Source of the DNA: Oceanobacillus alkalisoli | GTDB taxonomy: Bacteria; Bacillota; Bacilli; Bacillales; Amphibacillaceae | Length of the DNA stretch: 64,000 bases | Reading direction: 5' to 3' | Assembly: GCF_021556485.1 (NCBI RefSeq) | Contig: NZ_JAKGBW010000002.1 | Coordinates: forward strand, 124,001-188,000 | In this document: positions 10,622 through 19,231 of the stretch, piece by piece | How positions within the stretch are numbered: the first letter of the stretch is position 1 | Layout: each line of letters opens with the position of its first letter | Translations under genes and position numbers: made by a program | Notes under the pieces: generated by a model | What the model saw: the letters and a program-made list of their open reading frames with translations, nothing else | Told to the model about the DNA's origin: nothing | Database searches by the model: none

Positions 10622-10649
10622 ACATCTGGATAGGATGTCTATTTTTTTG
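10618..10649 (+). terminator. Terminator after mecA
   Basis: AGACATC (10620-10626) pairs with GATGTCT (10634-10640), then ATTTTTTT. Confidence 0.85.
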
Positions 10650-10717
10650 GGGGAAATGTGAAAAAATAGCAGGATTTTTTCATTTTTTGTCGAATATAGT
10701 GGCATGGAGGTGTTTGC

Positions 10718-11893
10718 ATGCTGCAAGCAAAATCAAAAAATGGAAAATATATCACCCCAGCACTGCTTCCAAAGAATCGACTGCTGCAATTAAAAGCTGA
10801 TAGTGAATCATTTTATTGTCCGGTTTGTGAAGAGAAGGTCATTTTGCGGGCTGGCGAGAAAGTGGTTGCTCACTTTGCCCATACAGCTAACGCAAATTGT
10901 CCATCATCAGGAGGAGGGGAGGGTGCTTATCATGAGCAAGGGAAGCTTCATCTATATGAATGGCTTCTTGGTCAAGATCTTACCGTAGAGCTTGAAGCGC
11001 ATCTTCCGGAAATCAACCAGCGTCCAGATTTGCTGCTTTATTATCGTAAACGTAAAATTGCAATAGAATATCAATGTTCGAGGATTTCTAGTGATGAAAT
11101 TATTAGCAGAACAAACGGATATAAAAGAACCGGCATCCACGTTGTTTGGATTCTCGGCGAAAGATTATTAAAACGAAAAGGAAATAAAGTACTGAAAATC
11201 GACTCCTTTACCCGCATGTTCATCCATCAATTTACCGAAGCTTACCCATTAAGCCTTTTCTACTACTGCCCCTTCACTCGTAATCTCATTAAATTCCAAG
11301 ATTTTACTTTTACAAATAAAAACCGTGCAATGGGGAAACTTACAATTAATCGACTAGAAGCATTGACGTTTCCCGGACTGCTTGCAAAGGAATTTTTACC
11401 GAACTATCAATTTGCAACAATCTGGAAAAAGGAAAAGAACTATTTCAGATTAAGAGGGCGAGGCAGGATGTTTGGAGAAGAACGGAATTGGCATCGTTGG
11501 TTATATAGGAAAGATCTGCAATTCGAAAAGCTGCCGGCGATTGTTCACCTTCCAGTTTCAGGAGCTTACCGCATGAAGCTGCCCGGTTGGATATGGCAAA
11601 GTTGGATTCTGTTTGAGGTGATCGCTGTGAAACCGAACGGATCTGTAATTACGACGCAAGCCTGCAACCATATCGTTCAAAATTATTTGTTCCCCTCTGA
11701 ATACTTCCCCTTAATTGTGACTCCAGTACAACCCGTCCGCGAATATCTTAGACATCTTTGTTCGGCTGGCATTTTACGGCATGTCTCTGCTGACTCCTTT
11801 CATAAAATAGCGGAGATTCATCTTCCTGACCAGCTTGAGACCGCAATGATAGAAGATGGTGACTTCATTACAGAGCTTTTTCAAAAGAAATAA
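10718..11893 (+). CDS. coiA: Competence protein CoiA-like nuclease
   Basis: 391 residues. An N-terminal zinc-finger-like part (CPVC about 32-35, HFAH about 51-54, C about 60) leads into a nuclease domain with RPDLLLYYRKRKIAIEYQCS (about 104-123), whose D, E and Q fit a PD-(D/E)XK core. The rest is a variable C-terminal region. CoiA is needed for transformation in streptococci and is conserved beside mecA/pepF in Bacillaceae; its exact reaction is not settled. ATG 10718 follows TGGAGGTG. About 105 bases before pepF, perhaps in one unit with it. Confidence 0.9.
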   Translation: MLQAKSKNGKYITPALLPKNRLLQLKADSESFYCPVCEEKVILRAGEKVVAHFAHTANANCPSSGGGEGAYHEQGKLHLYEWLLGQDLTVELEAHLPEINQRPDLLLYYRKRKIAIEYQCSRISSDEIISRTNGYKRTGIHVVWILGERLLKRKGNKVLKIDSFTRMFIHQFTEAYPLSLFYYCPFTRNLIKFQDFTFTNKNRAMGKLTINRLEALTFPGLLAKEFLPNYQFATIWKKEKNYFRLRGRGRMFGEERNWHRWLYRKDLQFEKLPAIVHLPVSGAYRMKLPGWIWQSWILFEVIAVKPNGSVITTQACNHIVQNYLFPSEYFPLIVTPVQPVREYLRHLCSAGILRHVSADSFHKIAEIHLPDQLETAMIEDGDFITELFQKK

Positions 11894-11998
11894 ACATCAT
11901 TCGAGCATGAATCGTCATTAATTCGTTATACTAAAAGAAGGGGTTTTCTATATTTTTCTAGAATTAATATAGTAAGCAGATATAAAGGAGGAAATTTG

Positions 11999-13807
11999 AT
12001 GTCAAATACGACGAAAAAATTGAAATCAAGAAGTGAAGTTCCAGAGGAGCGTACATGGCGGCTGGAAGATATTTTTCCAAATGATGAAGAATGGAAAAAA
12101 GAACATGCTCAACTTGGGAAAGACCTTCCAGAAATCGAAGCGTATCAAGGAAAGTTAGCAACATCCGCGGATACGCTATATAATCTATTGAAACTGCAGG
12201 ATGAATTGTCCAGCAGGCTCGGAAAATTATATACATACGCTCATATGCGCTATGATCAAGATACAACGAATTCCTTTTATCAAGGGTTGAATGCGGAAGC
12301 GGAAATGCTGCTTACGAAAGCATCCAGTGCGATGAGCTATATCGTTCCAGAGATCCTTGCTATGGATGAAGGCAAGCTGGACGAATTTTTAGAGGAGAAG
12401 GAAGAACTGAAGCTTTATGAAAAAGTGTTAGCGGATATCGCGAAACGCCGCCCGCACGTCCTGAGTGAAAAAGAGGAAGCATTGCTTGCAGAAGCAGGGG
12501 AAGCTCTTGGAACAGGTGCACAGACCTTTGGCATGCTGAATAATGCGGATTTGACGTTTCCAGCGATTAAAAATGAGGACGGGGAAGAGGTTGATGTCAC
12601 TCATGGCAGATACTCGACTTTTCTTGAATCAAAAGACCGCCGCGTGCGGAAAGATGCATTCATGGCAATGTATGAAACATATGGTAAATTTAAAAACACC
12701 TTTTCAGCAACGTTAGGCGGAAATATAAAGAAAGATAATTTCTATGCAAAAGTACGTAACTATGAATCTGCAAGACAGGCGGCACTTTCAGCCAACCATA
12801 TTCCAGAGGAAGTATATGATAATCTCGTGGAAGCGGTGAACGAGCGTCTTCCATTATTACATCGTTATGTAGAATTGAGGAAGAAGGTTCTTGGTGTCGA
12901 GGAACTGCATATGTATGATCTCTATACACCATTAGTGACAGAGGTTGATATGAAAGTTCCGTACGAGAAAGCACAAGAATATGTCTCTAAAGGACTTGAG
13001 CCACTCGGTAGTGATTATCAGCAAATATTAAAAGAAGCGTATGAGAATCGCTGGATTGACGTGGAAGAGAATAAAGGGAAGCGGAGTGGAGCTTATTCAT
13101 CTGGTGCGTATGGAACAAATCCTTATATTTTAATGAACTGGCAGGATAATATTAATAATACATTTACACTTGCGCATGAGCTTGGCCACTCTGTGCATAG
13201 CTATTATTCGCGGAAGCATCAGCCATTCCGTTATGGGAATTATTCAATTTTCGTAGCTGAAGTTGCTTCAACAACGAATGAAGCGCTACTTAATGATTAC
13301 TTGCTGGAAAACCTGGAAGACGAAAAGGAAAAGATGTATATCCTTAACCACTTCCTGGAAGGCTTTCGGGGAACAGTATTCCGCCAGACAATGTTTGCTG
13401 AGTTCGAGCATGACATTCATGCACGTGCACAAAACGGAGAAGCACTCACTGCAGATCGACTGACAGAGATTTATTATGACTTGAACAAGAAGTATTATGG
13501 TCCATCTGTAGTAAGTGATGAGGAGATTGGCCTTGAATGGGCAAGAATACCCCATTTCTATTACAACTATTATGTATATCAATATGCAACTGGCTATTCC
13601 GCAGCAACTTCACTTGCCAAACAAATCCTGGAAGAAGGGGACTCAGCAGTCGAACGCTACACGAATTTCTTAAAAGCAGGAAGCAGCGATTACCCGATTG
13701 AAGTTTTGAAAAAAGCGGGCGTCAATATGAACTCCAAGCAGCCAATCTTGGACGCGCTAGATGTATTTGAAGAAAGATTAGAGGAATTAGAAAAGTTATT
13801 AGGATAA
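11999..13807 (+). CDS. pepF: Oligoendopeptidase F
   Basis: 602 residues of the M3B peptidase family, a cytoplasmic zinc peptidase that degrades oligopeptides. The zinc motif HELGH is in TLAHELGHSVHSYY (about residue 389) with the third ligand glutamate in EVASTTNEALL (about 418). The N-terminal lid-forming helical region is full length. ATG 11999 stands 7 bases behind AAAGGAGG; the in-frame TTG one codon earlier is less likely. Conserved next to coiA. Confidence 0.97.
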   Translation: MSNTTKKLKSRSEVPEERTWRLEDIFPNDEEWKKEHAQLGKDLPEIEAYQGKLATSADTLYNLLKLQDELSSRLGKLYTYAHMRYDQDTTNSFYQGLNAEAEMLLTKASSAMSYIVPEILAMDEGKLDEFLEEKEELKLYEKVLADIAKRRPHVLSEKEEALLAEAGEALGTGAQTFGMLNNADLTFPAIKNEDGEEVDVTHGRYSTFLESKDRRVRKDAFMAMYETYGKFKNTFSATLGGNIKKDNFYAKVRNYESARQAALSANHIPEEVYDNLVEAVNERLPLLHRYVELRKKVLGVEELHMYDLYTPLVTEVDMKVPYEKAQEYVSKGLEPLGSDYQQILKEAYENRWIDVEENKGKRSGAYSSGAYGTNPYILMNWQDNINNTFTLAHELGHSVHSYYSRKHQPFRYGNYSIFVAEVASTTNEALLNDYLLENLEDEKEKMYILNHFLEGFRGTVFRQTMFAEFEHDIHARAQNGEALTADRLTEIYYDLNKKYYGPSVVSDEEIGLEWARIPHFYYNYYVYQYATGYSAATSLAKQILEEGDSAVERYTNFLKAGSSDYPIEVLKKAGVNMNSKQPILDALDVFEERLEELEKLLG

Positions 13808-13843
13808 TGGGAAAGGGAGCAGGTTGTATAACCGCTCCCCTAT

Positions 13844-14023
13844 TTACCGCATGCGCCGATATACTTTTTTTCGATTCAGAATAGAATAAATCATGAAATA
13901 AATCGAAATAAATAATAGAGGCAACGTTATAAATAATGGAATCAACCGCATCAAACCAATCATGTTAACAAATAAAGCAATCACCACTAAAATAAACAAT
14001 AAAATCGGATACAACTGATTCAT
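13844..14023 (-). CDS. Small membrane protein, YizD-like by position
   Basis: 59 residues with two membrane segments (about 5-25 and 27-48) and a basic tail (NRKKVYRRMR). The second of two close ATGs (14023) is preferred, 6 bases behind GAGGAGG. In B. subtilis the small gene yizD stands next to the roxS sRNA gene and yjbH. This gene has the same place, so I infer it is the positional equivalent; sequence identity was not tested. Between it and pepF a hairpin (GGGAGC/GCTCCC, 13816-13840) may act as a terminator for one or both. Confidence 0.55.
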   Translation of the reverse strand: MNQLYPILLFILVVIALFVNMIGLMRLIPLFITLPLLFISIYFMIYSILNRKKVYRRMR

Positions 14024-14124
14024 ACGCATCCTCCTCGTCTAGTATAAAATATGATGCAGAAACGTAAATATACCAACTGTGAGCAATTATTATTGAACAA
14101 TTTGTGAAAACTTGAACATATCCC

Positions 14125-14153
14125 TTGCACACTGAAAAAATACCTGTTACTAT
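14125..14153 (+). promoter_or_regulatory. Promoter of RoxS copy 1
   Basis: -35 TTGCAC (14125-14130), 17-base spacer, -10 TACTAT (14148-14153), with the transcript expected to start near 14161. Just upstream AATTTGTGAAAACTTGAAC (14098-14116) contains TTTGTGAA, which resembles the ResD binding consensus. Confidence 0.7.
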
Positions 14154-14160
14154 ATAATTG

Positions 14161-14280
14161 TAAGTTGAAGCAAACAAACCCCTTTTGTTTGATCATGAAA
14201 CTTTCTCCCATCCCCCTTTGTATTCATACAAAGACGGATATTAGAGAATGTACGCTGCCCCGTATATTCTCTTTTTTTTT
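14161..14280 (+). ncRNA. roxS: RoxS/RsaE family small RNA, copy 1
   Basis: About 118 nt. It has the RoxS/RsaE layout: a 5' hairpin CAAACAAA-CCCC-TTTTGTTTG, a C-rich unpaired segment CTTTCTCCCATCCCCCTTTG, a small hairpin CTTTGTAT/ATACAAAG, and an intrinsic terminator AGAGAATGTACG/CGTATATTCTCT with nine T. The family is known to bind mRNA ribosome sites through its C-rich motifs and to lower TCA-cycle and redox enzyme synthesis. It lies between a yizD-like gene and yjbH, exactly as roxS does in B. subtilis. A second copy follows at 14416. Confidence 0.9.
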
Positions 14281-14355
14281 GCTCTTTTTAAATAGAAGTT
14301 TTAGGGGGACGGAAAATTACCACCCCGGGCGCAAAATGTCCAGAATTTGAACTTT

Positions 14356-14407
14356 TTGTGAACTATCACACAAAACTATTGTCAAATTGATTATGAGTTG
14401 TTATGAT
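14356..14407 (+). promoter_or_regulatory. Promoter and Rex-like operator of RoxS copy 2
   Basis: -35 TTGTCA (14379-14384), 17-base spacer, -10 TATGAT (14402-14407). Immediately upstream TTGTGAACTATCACACAA (14356-14373) is an 18-bp near-palindrome that fits the NADH-sensing repressor Rex, and its TTTTTGTGAAC half also resembles a ResD box. Rex and ResD control of roxS is reported for B. subtilis; binding here is inferred. Confidence 0.75.
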
Positions 14408-14415
14408 ATATACAT

Positions 14416-14536
14416 AAGTTGAAACAAACAAAAACCCCTTTTGTTTGATCATGAAACTTTCTCCCATCCCCCCTTTGTATTCATACAAAGACGGAATAAG
14501 GATATACGCTGCCCCGTATATCCTTTATTTTTTTGT
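14416..14536 (+). ncRNA. roxS: RoxS/RsaE family small RNA, copy 2
   Basis: About 120 nt, almost the same as copy 1 over the first 75 nt, including the C-rich CCCC loop and the CTTTCTCCCATCCCCCC segment. The 3' end differs in sequence but keeps the structure: AAGGATATACG/CGTATATCCTT is a perfect terminator stem followed by TATTTTTTT. Compensatory changes between the two terminators show selection for structure. Its promoter differs from that of copy 1, so the two may answer different signals. Confidence 0.9.
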
Positions 14537-14561
14537 TTATTTTGGGACAGTGCACCTGACC

Positions 14562-14722
14562 GAGGCTGCTGAAAAACATATTTTGGAAATTATTTTTCCC
14601 ACTTTGATAACCAAAATCGAGTGAAAACAGGTATTTATTCCCCACTTTCATAGGTTATTTTACATGAAATTTGGGAATCGGTTTCCATTCGCTTGAAATT
14701 AGTGTACTTTTTCAGCAGCCTC
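14562..14722. mobile_element. 161-bp MITE with 15-bp terminal inverted repeats
   Basis: GAGGCTGCTGAAAAA (14562-14576) and TTTTTCAGCAGCCTC (14708-14722) are perfect inverted repeats. The element is bracketed by the 9-bp direct repeat CACCTGACC (14553-14561 and 14723-14731), a target-site duplication. It has no ORF, so it is non-autonomous. It lies inside a hairpin whose arms are TTTGGGACA (14541-14549) and TTGTCCCAAA (14734-14743), most likely the yjbH terminator. Confidence 0.88.
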
Positions 14723-14775
14723 CACCTGACCCCTTGTCCCAAACCAAAAAAATAGACCGACTAATGAATAGTCCG

Positions 14776-15636
14776 TCAAATTTTTGGTTTCCAGTAGATT
14801 TCATTATTTATTTCCATTTTCTCCACTAGTTGTTTTAATTGTAATTTTTTCATTTCCCTTAAAGTTTTTGTTTCTGACCAGTCATAAATAATGGAAATTT
14901 CTTTGTTGCCGATAATGGTTGAACGGCTTATCAAATCTTCCAGAGAAGGTTTCGTGGATGGAATCGGATGATATTGTAAGATTTCACTTAAAACAAGTTC
15001 ATATATCTCGTAAGGGTATAATCCAGAAACTTTAATACCATGCTCTTCCACTGTCTGATTAAAGAACACCATCGTCGGCATTGCATCGACATCCATTTCA
15101 TTCGTAAGGCGTAAATCACATTGGTACGCTCTTTTTGCTGAAGGTGAAACGATATCTTTCTTAAATTCCTGCATATCTAATTTTGTCTCTTTCGCACAAG
15201 CGAACAGGACATCCAATTCAGAGATATTCAAGTGCTCGATGAACAGCTTTTCTTGTAACTTCTGTAAAAATTCTTTCCCTGCCCGCTTACCTTGCAGCTC
15301 AGATGCCTTAATGGCAAGGGAGGTAATCAGTGGATGTGTGACTGGATAGCGTTCTCTGCCTTCACTCACCATTGCTGCATGACTAATGAAGGGAGCATGT
15401 ACCTGTTGCTTGTTCACTAAAGAAAAGCGGCTGTTTACAATCACTCGCACAGTGAAAAATCTGCCATATTCTAATGTTAACTTCTTTAAATAAAATTGCA
15501 GAGACCAACATTCCGCGGAAAAAGGATCCAAAAACAGATAAACTTCTACAGGCTTCTGAACAGAATCTAAATCAGTATAAGTGGCTGATGGGTTAGAGTG
15601 ATTCATACTCAATAACTCAGGTTGCTGCCAGCTCAC
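14776..15636 (-). CDS. yjbH: Spx adaptor YjbH (thioredoxin-like)
   Basis: 286 residues of the DsbA-like thioredoxin fold (VEVYLFLDPFSAECWSLQFYLKKL in part, about residues 30-53). Known role: it binds Spx and hands it to ClpXP, keeping Spx low in unstressed cells. The position usual for CxxC reads SAEC here, so only one cysteine remains. Translation begins at GTG 15636, 7 bases behind AAAGGAGG; the next internal ATG is at residue 11. It is followed downstream by the MITE-split hairpin and lies next to the RoxS genes and the globin gene, as in B. subtilis. Confidence 0.92.
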   Translation of the reverse strand: MSWQQPELLSMNHSNPSATYTDLDSVQKPVEVYLFLDPFSAECWSLQFYLKKLTLEYGRFFTVRVIVNSRFSLVNKQQVHAPFISHAAMVSEGRERYPVTHPLITSLAIKASELQGKRAGKEFLQKLQEKLFIEHLNISELDVLFACAKETKLDMQEFKKDIVSPSAKRAYQCDLRLTNEMDVDAMPTMVFFNQTVEEHGIKVSGLYPYEIYELVLSEILQYHPIPSTKPSLEDLISRSTIIGNKEISIIYDWSETKTLREMKKLQLKQLVEKMEINNEIYWKPKI

Positions 15637-15654
15637 ATCAAGTCCTCCTTTCTT

Positions 15655-16041
15655 TTACTCTGGTGTATTCATCATGTGATTAGCTGTCAACGTCAATTTC
15701 TCAAAAATAACCGTCCGATAAGGTTCATCGATACGTGCTTCTTCCAGTGCCTCTTCCATACAATCCAGCCAGGCGTCACGCCTGCTTGGTGTAATGGGGA
15801 AGGGGAGATGCCTTCTGCGCATCATCGGGTGACCTCTTTCTGCTTCGTAAAGCCTCGGTCCGCCGAAGAACTGGGTAAGAAATAATTTTTGCTTTCTTGC
15901 CGTCTCCGTCAAATCTTCCGGAAAAATCGGAATGAGTAACGGATGTTTTGCTACTCGTGCGTAAAAACTGTCAACTATCTTCTCTATTTCACTATAGCCG
16001 CCAATTGCTTCATAAATAGAGCGGTGTCTGATGTCCTGCAT
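15655..16041 (-). CDS. yjbI: Group II truncated hemoglobin (YjbI)
   Basis: 128 residues. The proximal haem histidine is in GHPMMRRRHLPFPI (about residue 78), and the N-terminal YEAIGG plus FYARV and FGGP motifs are those of the truncated group II (HbO) globins. Members bind oxygen and can protect against peroxides; the physiological role in Bacillaceae is linked to the thiol-stress setting by its steady neighbour yjbH (gap of 18 bases, same strand). Both are probably co-transcribed. Confidence 0.95.
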   Translation of the reverse strand: MQDIRHRSIYEAIGGYSEIEKIVDSFYARVAKHPLLIPIFPEDLTETARKQKLFLTQFFGGPRLYEAERGHPMMRRRHLPFPITPSRRDAWLDCMEEALEEARIDEPYRTVIFEKLTLTANHMMNTPE

Positions 16042-16136
16042 ATGGATTTCTCCTAATTTTGTTTTTCATTATTGTAGCAGGGGTTTAGTATATGAGCAAC
16101 AAATCTGATTTATAACAGGGATTATTTACATAGCAT

Positions 16137-16724
16137 CTAATGTTTTCCATCCAGATTTTTCAAATTCATGAAGAATCGCTCAATCTTGTTCGGTGTCCGG
16201 CGTTTTGGAATATGATTTGTTTCCAGTACCCATTTAAACACTTTTTCCCCATCTGGACGGCTTTTCGCTTCCAGCTCGAATTCATAATCATCCTGTTCGT
16301 TGTACGTACTGTAATCAAGGACATAGAGGGTGTCTTTATTCTGATATTCCCAGCGCTCGGTTGACAGCTCACCGAAGTATTTTAGATCGGTGAAATCGAC
16401 TTCTAACTGTTCCAACTGTTTTCCAACATTCTTTTTCGGTGCAGGCTTCCCATTTAGCCAACTTGCGGCTTCTTTTTGCGTTAATTGATCATGCGTTTCC
16501 AGTAGGCTGTCACCAAAAGGCTCTTTTAATGTTAACGTAAACTCCCCGTTTTTCTCCCTAATTCTTAAGGCGCTATGATGCTTTTTCAACTCTAGGTTTT
16601 CTGTTTCAAAATAATGGTTCGTTTGTTTGATTGGTTCTTTAGGGAAGGGAAATGTCTCCAGTAATGTATCAAATTCAGCTTTCGTCAATAAGTTTTTAAA
16701 TTCAATTTCAATTTCCTGTGCCAC
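16137..16724 (-). CDS. yjbK: CYTH domain protein YjbK
   Basis: 195 residues of the CYTH (triphosphate tunnel) superfamily. The N-terminal signature EIEIEFK (ExExK) is at residues 4-10, with further tunnel residues ALRIREK (about 53) and TLKEP. The family uses metal ions to hydrolyse or form triphosphates; B. subtilis YjbK is inferred to be inorganic triphosphatase-like. GTG 16724 is the start, 8 bases behind ACGGAGG. It is divergent from relQ, as in B. subtilis. Confidence 0.9.
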   Translation of the reverse strand: MAQEIEIEFKNLLTKAEFDTLLETFPFPKEPIKQTNHYFETENLELKKHHSALRIREKNGEFTLTLKEPFGDSLLETHDQLTQKEAASWLNGKPAPKKNVGKQLEQLEVDFTDLKYFGELSTERWEYQNKDTLYVLDYSTYNEQDDYEFELEAKSRPDGEKVFKWVLETNHIPKRRTPNKIERFFMNLKNLDGKH

Positions 16725-16858
16725 TCTAAATGCCTCCGTTGTAAAGTGATTATAATTGATTATGGCAATTTCTCAAGTAATATGCAATGAATAGCCTTTT
16801 TCTCTGCATGTGTTAAAATAGACTAGGTACAGACTCAAAAGAAAGAGGAGTGGTGACA

Positions 16859-17467
16859 GTGAATTGGGAAGTAATTCTAGCTCCTTATGAACAGGTAGTA
16901 GAAGAATTAAAAGTGAAACTAAAAGGAATGCGCAAACAATTTGAACATGAATCAAGACACTCCCCAATTGAATTTATTACAGCAAGGGTAAAGCCGATTC
17001 CGAGCATCTTGGAAAAAGCGGAGAGAAGACAAGTACCGCTGAACGAGATTGCAGATGAAATCCAAGATATCGCGGGAATCCGTGTTGTTTGTCAATTTGT
17101 CGATGATATTTATACCGTAGTCGACATGTTGCGTGAAAGAAGCGATTTTACTATTCTTGAAGAAATAGATTATATCAAAAGTAAGAAAAGCAGTGGCTAC
17201 CGATCCTTTCATATGATTATTCAATATCCTACCGAAACGATTCACGGAAGAAAGCTCGTTACTGCGGAAATCCAAATCCGTACACTTGCCATGAACTTCT
17301 GGGCGACGAATGAACACTCCTTAAATTATAAATATAAAGGAAGAATACCTGAAAAAATCCAAAAACGATTACAGCTTGCAGCAGAAGCAGCTTTTAATCT
17401 AGATGAAGAAATGTCAAAAATTAAAAATGAAATTCAAGAAGCAAACCGGATTTTCCACCGGTTGTAA
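16859..17467 (+). CDS. relQ: Small alarmone synthetase RelQ (SAS1)
   Basis: 202 residues. It makes pppGpp/ppGpp from GTP or GDP and ATP, without a hydrolase domain. Visible signatures are SPIEFITARVKPIPSILEKA (about 35-54), IQDIAGIRVVCQFVDDIY (about 68-85), SGYRSFHM and EIQIRTLAMNFWATNEHSLNYKY (in part, about 135-157). Three in-frame GTG codons lie close together (16850, 16853, 16859); the last is best spaced from AAGAGGAG and aligns with family N termini. It stands 39 bases before nadK and heads the relQ-nadK-rluD unit. Confidence 0.95.
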   Translation: MNWEVILAPYEQVVEELKVKLKGMRKQFEHESRHSPIEFITARVKPIPSILEKAERRQVPLNEIADEIQDIAGIRVVCQFVDDIYTVVDMLRERSDFTILEEIDYIKSKKSSGYRSFHMIIQYPTETIHGRKLVTAEIQIRTLAMNFWATNEHSLNYKYKGRIPEKIQKRLQLAAEAAFNLDEEMSKIKNEIQEANRIFHRL

Positions 17468-17506
17468 TCATGTAATAAGACAACCGCATTTAAGGGGGAG
17501 AAGATC

Positions 17507-18325
17507 ATGAAATTTGTAATTGTGTCAAGAGACGATAATCGTTCAAAAACAATTAAAGCAACGATGAAACAATACTTAACGGAATTTGATTTGGAATATA
17601 GTAAGGAAGAGCCGGAACTCGTCATATCAGTTGGCGGAGACGGTACATTTCTGGAAGCTTTTCACCGTTATCATCATCGCCTGCAGGAGACTGCTTTTAT
17701 TGGGGTTCATACCGGTCATCTTGGTTTCTACGCCGACTACACACCTGACGAGTTGGAAAAACTAATTATTGAGATTGCGAAGACCCCATTCCAAACGGTA
17801 GAGTACCCGCTTCTCGAAGTCATTATCCGTTCGAAAACGGGAGAAAAAGAAGACCGGTTACTCGCACTGAATGAAGTGATGATCAAGACAGCAGATGGTT
17901 CTTCTGTCGTCCTCGATGTTGAAATTAAGGGTGAACATTTCGAAACTTTCCGAGGAGACGGTATTTGTATTTCTACACCATCGGGAAGTACTGCCTATAA
18001 TAAAGCACTGGGGGGCGCGATTATCCACCCATCACTCGAAGCGATTCAATTAACGGAAATGGCTTCGATTAATAATCGGGTTTTCCGTACGATAGGCTCA
18101 CCGCTTATTTTGCCACAGCACCATACGTGCATGTTGCGTCCAATGCGTGATAGCAGTTTTCTGATTTCAATTGATCATTACACAAACACATACTCAGAAG
18201 TGAAGTCCATCCAGTGCCGCGTAGCAAAGGAAAAAGCGCGCTTTGCAAGATTTAGGCAATTCCCATTCTGGAACCGAGTACGTGATTCATTCGTTTCCGA
18301 TGGGAATTATAGGATGGGAGAATAG
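17507..18325 (+). CDS. nadK: NAD kinase
   Basis: 272 residues. It phosphorylates NAD to NADP with ATP. The GGDGT motif ([12 protein letters not shown], about residue 43) and the conserved [21 protein letters not shown] region (in part, about 152-172) are intact. The start follows AAGGGGGAG. It is the second gene of the relQ-nadK-rluD unit; linkage of an alarmone synthetase with NADP supply is widespread in Firmicutes. Confidence 0.97.
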   Translation: MKFVIVSRDDNRSKTIKATMKQYLTEFDLEYSKEEPELVISVGGDGTFLEAFHRYHHRLQETAFIGVHTGHLGFYADYTPDELEKLIIEIAKTPFQTVEYPLLEVIIRSKTGEKEDRLLALNEVMIKTADGSSVVLDVEIKGEHFETFRGDGICISTPSGSTAYNKALGGAIIHPSLEAIQLTEMASINNRVFRTIGSPLILPQHHTCMLRPMRDSSFLISIDHYTNTYSEVKSIQCRVAKEKARFARFRQFPFWNRVRDSFVSDGNYRMGE

Positions 18326-18340
18326 AGAGGCAATCAATAA

Positions 18341-19231
18341 ATGAAATGGACAATCAAGAACGAGCAAGCGGGAATGTTAATCCGAGACTTTTTACAACAA
18401 GTAGGCGGTTTTTCAAGACGAATCTTAATTGCGGCAAAATCGGATAAAGGTAATATTTTGCTGAATGAGGTAAGGGAGACGGTAAGGGCACAACTGAAGG
18501 CAGGGGATATATTGGAAGTACAGTTGCCTCCCGAGCCTGTAAGTAAGTGGCTCTTTCCTGAACAGCTTGATCTTACAATTGAATATGAAGATGAAGCGGT
18601 ACTCGTAATCAACAAACCGCCGGGAATGCCAACTCTTCCATCACCGAAATATAAATCAGGCACGGTCGCAAACGGAGTCCTTGCCCATTATGAAAAAATC
18701 GGAAACCCTCATACAATCCATATTGTCACGAGATTGGACAAGGATACCTCTGGTTTATTATTAATAGCAAAAGACCGATTGAGCCATAGCCTCCTTGCAA
18801 AAAGTCAACAGCGCTTCACAATCAACAGGAAGTATATGACGATTGTAGAGGGCCATATGGACAGGAAAGAAGGAAAGATTGATGCGCCTATTGGAAGGAA
18901 TCCAGCCTCCATTGTAGAACGCATGGTAACAGATACTGGAAAACGCGCAGTAACGCACTATAAAGTGAAGAAACGGTTAGCTGAACATACACTTGTGGAA
19001 GTGGAACTTGAAACAGGGAGAACGCATCAGATTCGGGTTCATTTTTCATATATAAATCACCCCTTATTAGGCGATGATTTATATGGCGGGAAAAAAGATA
19101 GCTTGAATCGTCAGGCTCTCCACTGCCATGAGATTCGTTTTTTACACCCGTTTACAGGAAAAGCACTTACGGTCGTTACTGATTTGCCGGAAGATATGGT
19201 GAAGGCAATGAATCAACTATCAAGTGATTAA
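18341..19231 (+). CDS. RluA-family 23S rRNA pseudouridine synthase (YjbO)
   Basis: 296 residues. An S4-like N-terminal RNA-binding part precedes the catalytic domain, whose aspartate is in [12 protein letters not shown] (about residue 131); [12 protein letters not shown] (about 227) and [11 protein letters not shown] follow. Family members isomerise uridines in 23S rRNA; the target positions here are inferred only from family (RluD-like). It starts 15 bases after nadK and its last 4 bases overlap the end of convergent prpE. Confidence 0.93.
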   Translation: MKWTIKNEQAGMLIRDFLQQVGGFSRRILIAAKSDKGNILLNEVRETVRAQLKAGDILEVQLPPEPVSKWLFPEQLDLTIEYEDEAVLVINKPPGMPTLPSPKYKSGTVANGVLAHYEKIGNPHTIHIVTRLDKDTSGLLLIAKDRLSHSLLAKSQQRFTINRKYMTIVEGHMDRKEGKIDAPIGRNPASIVERMVTDTGKRAVTHYKVKKRLAEHTLVEVELETGRTHQIRVHFSYINHPLLGDDLYGGKKDSLNRQALHCHEIRFLHPFTGKALTVVTDLPEDMVKAMNQLSSD

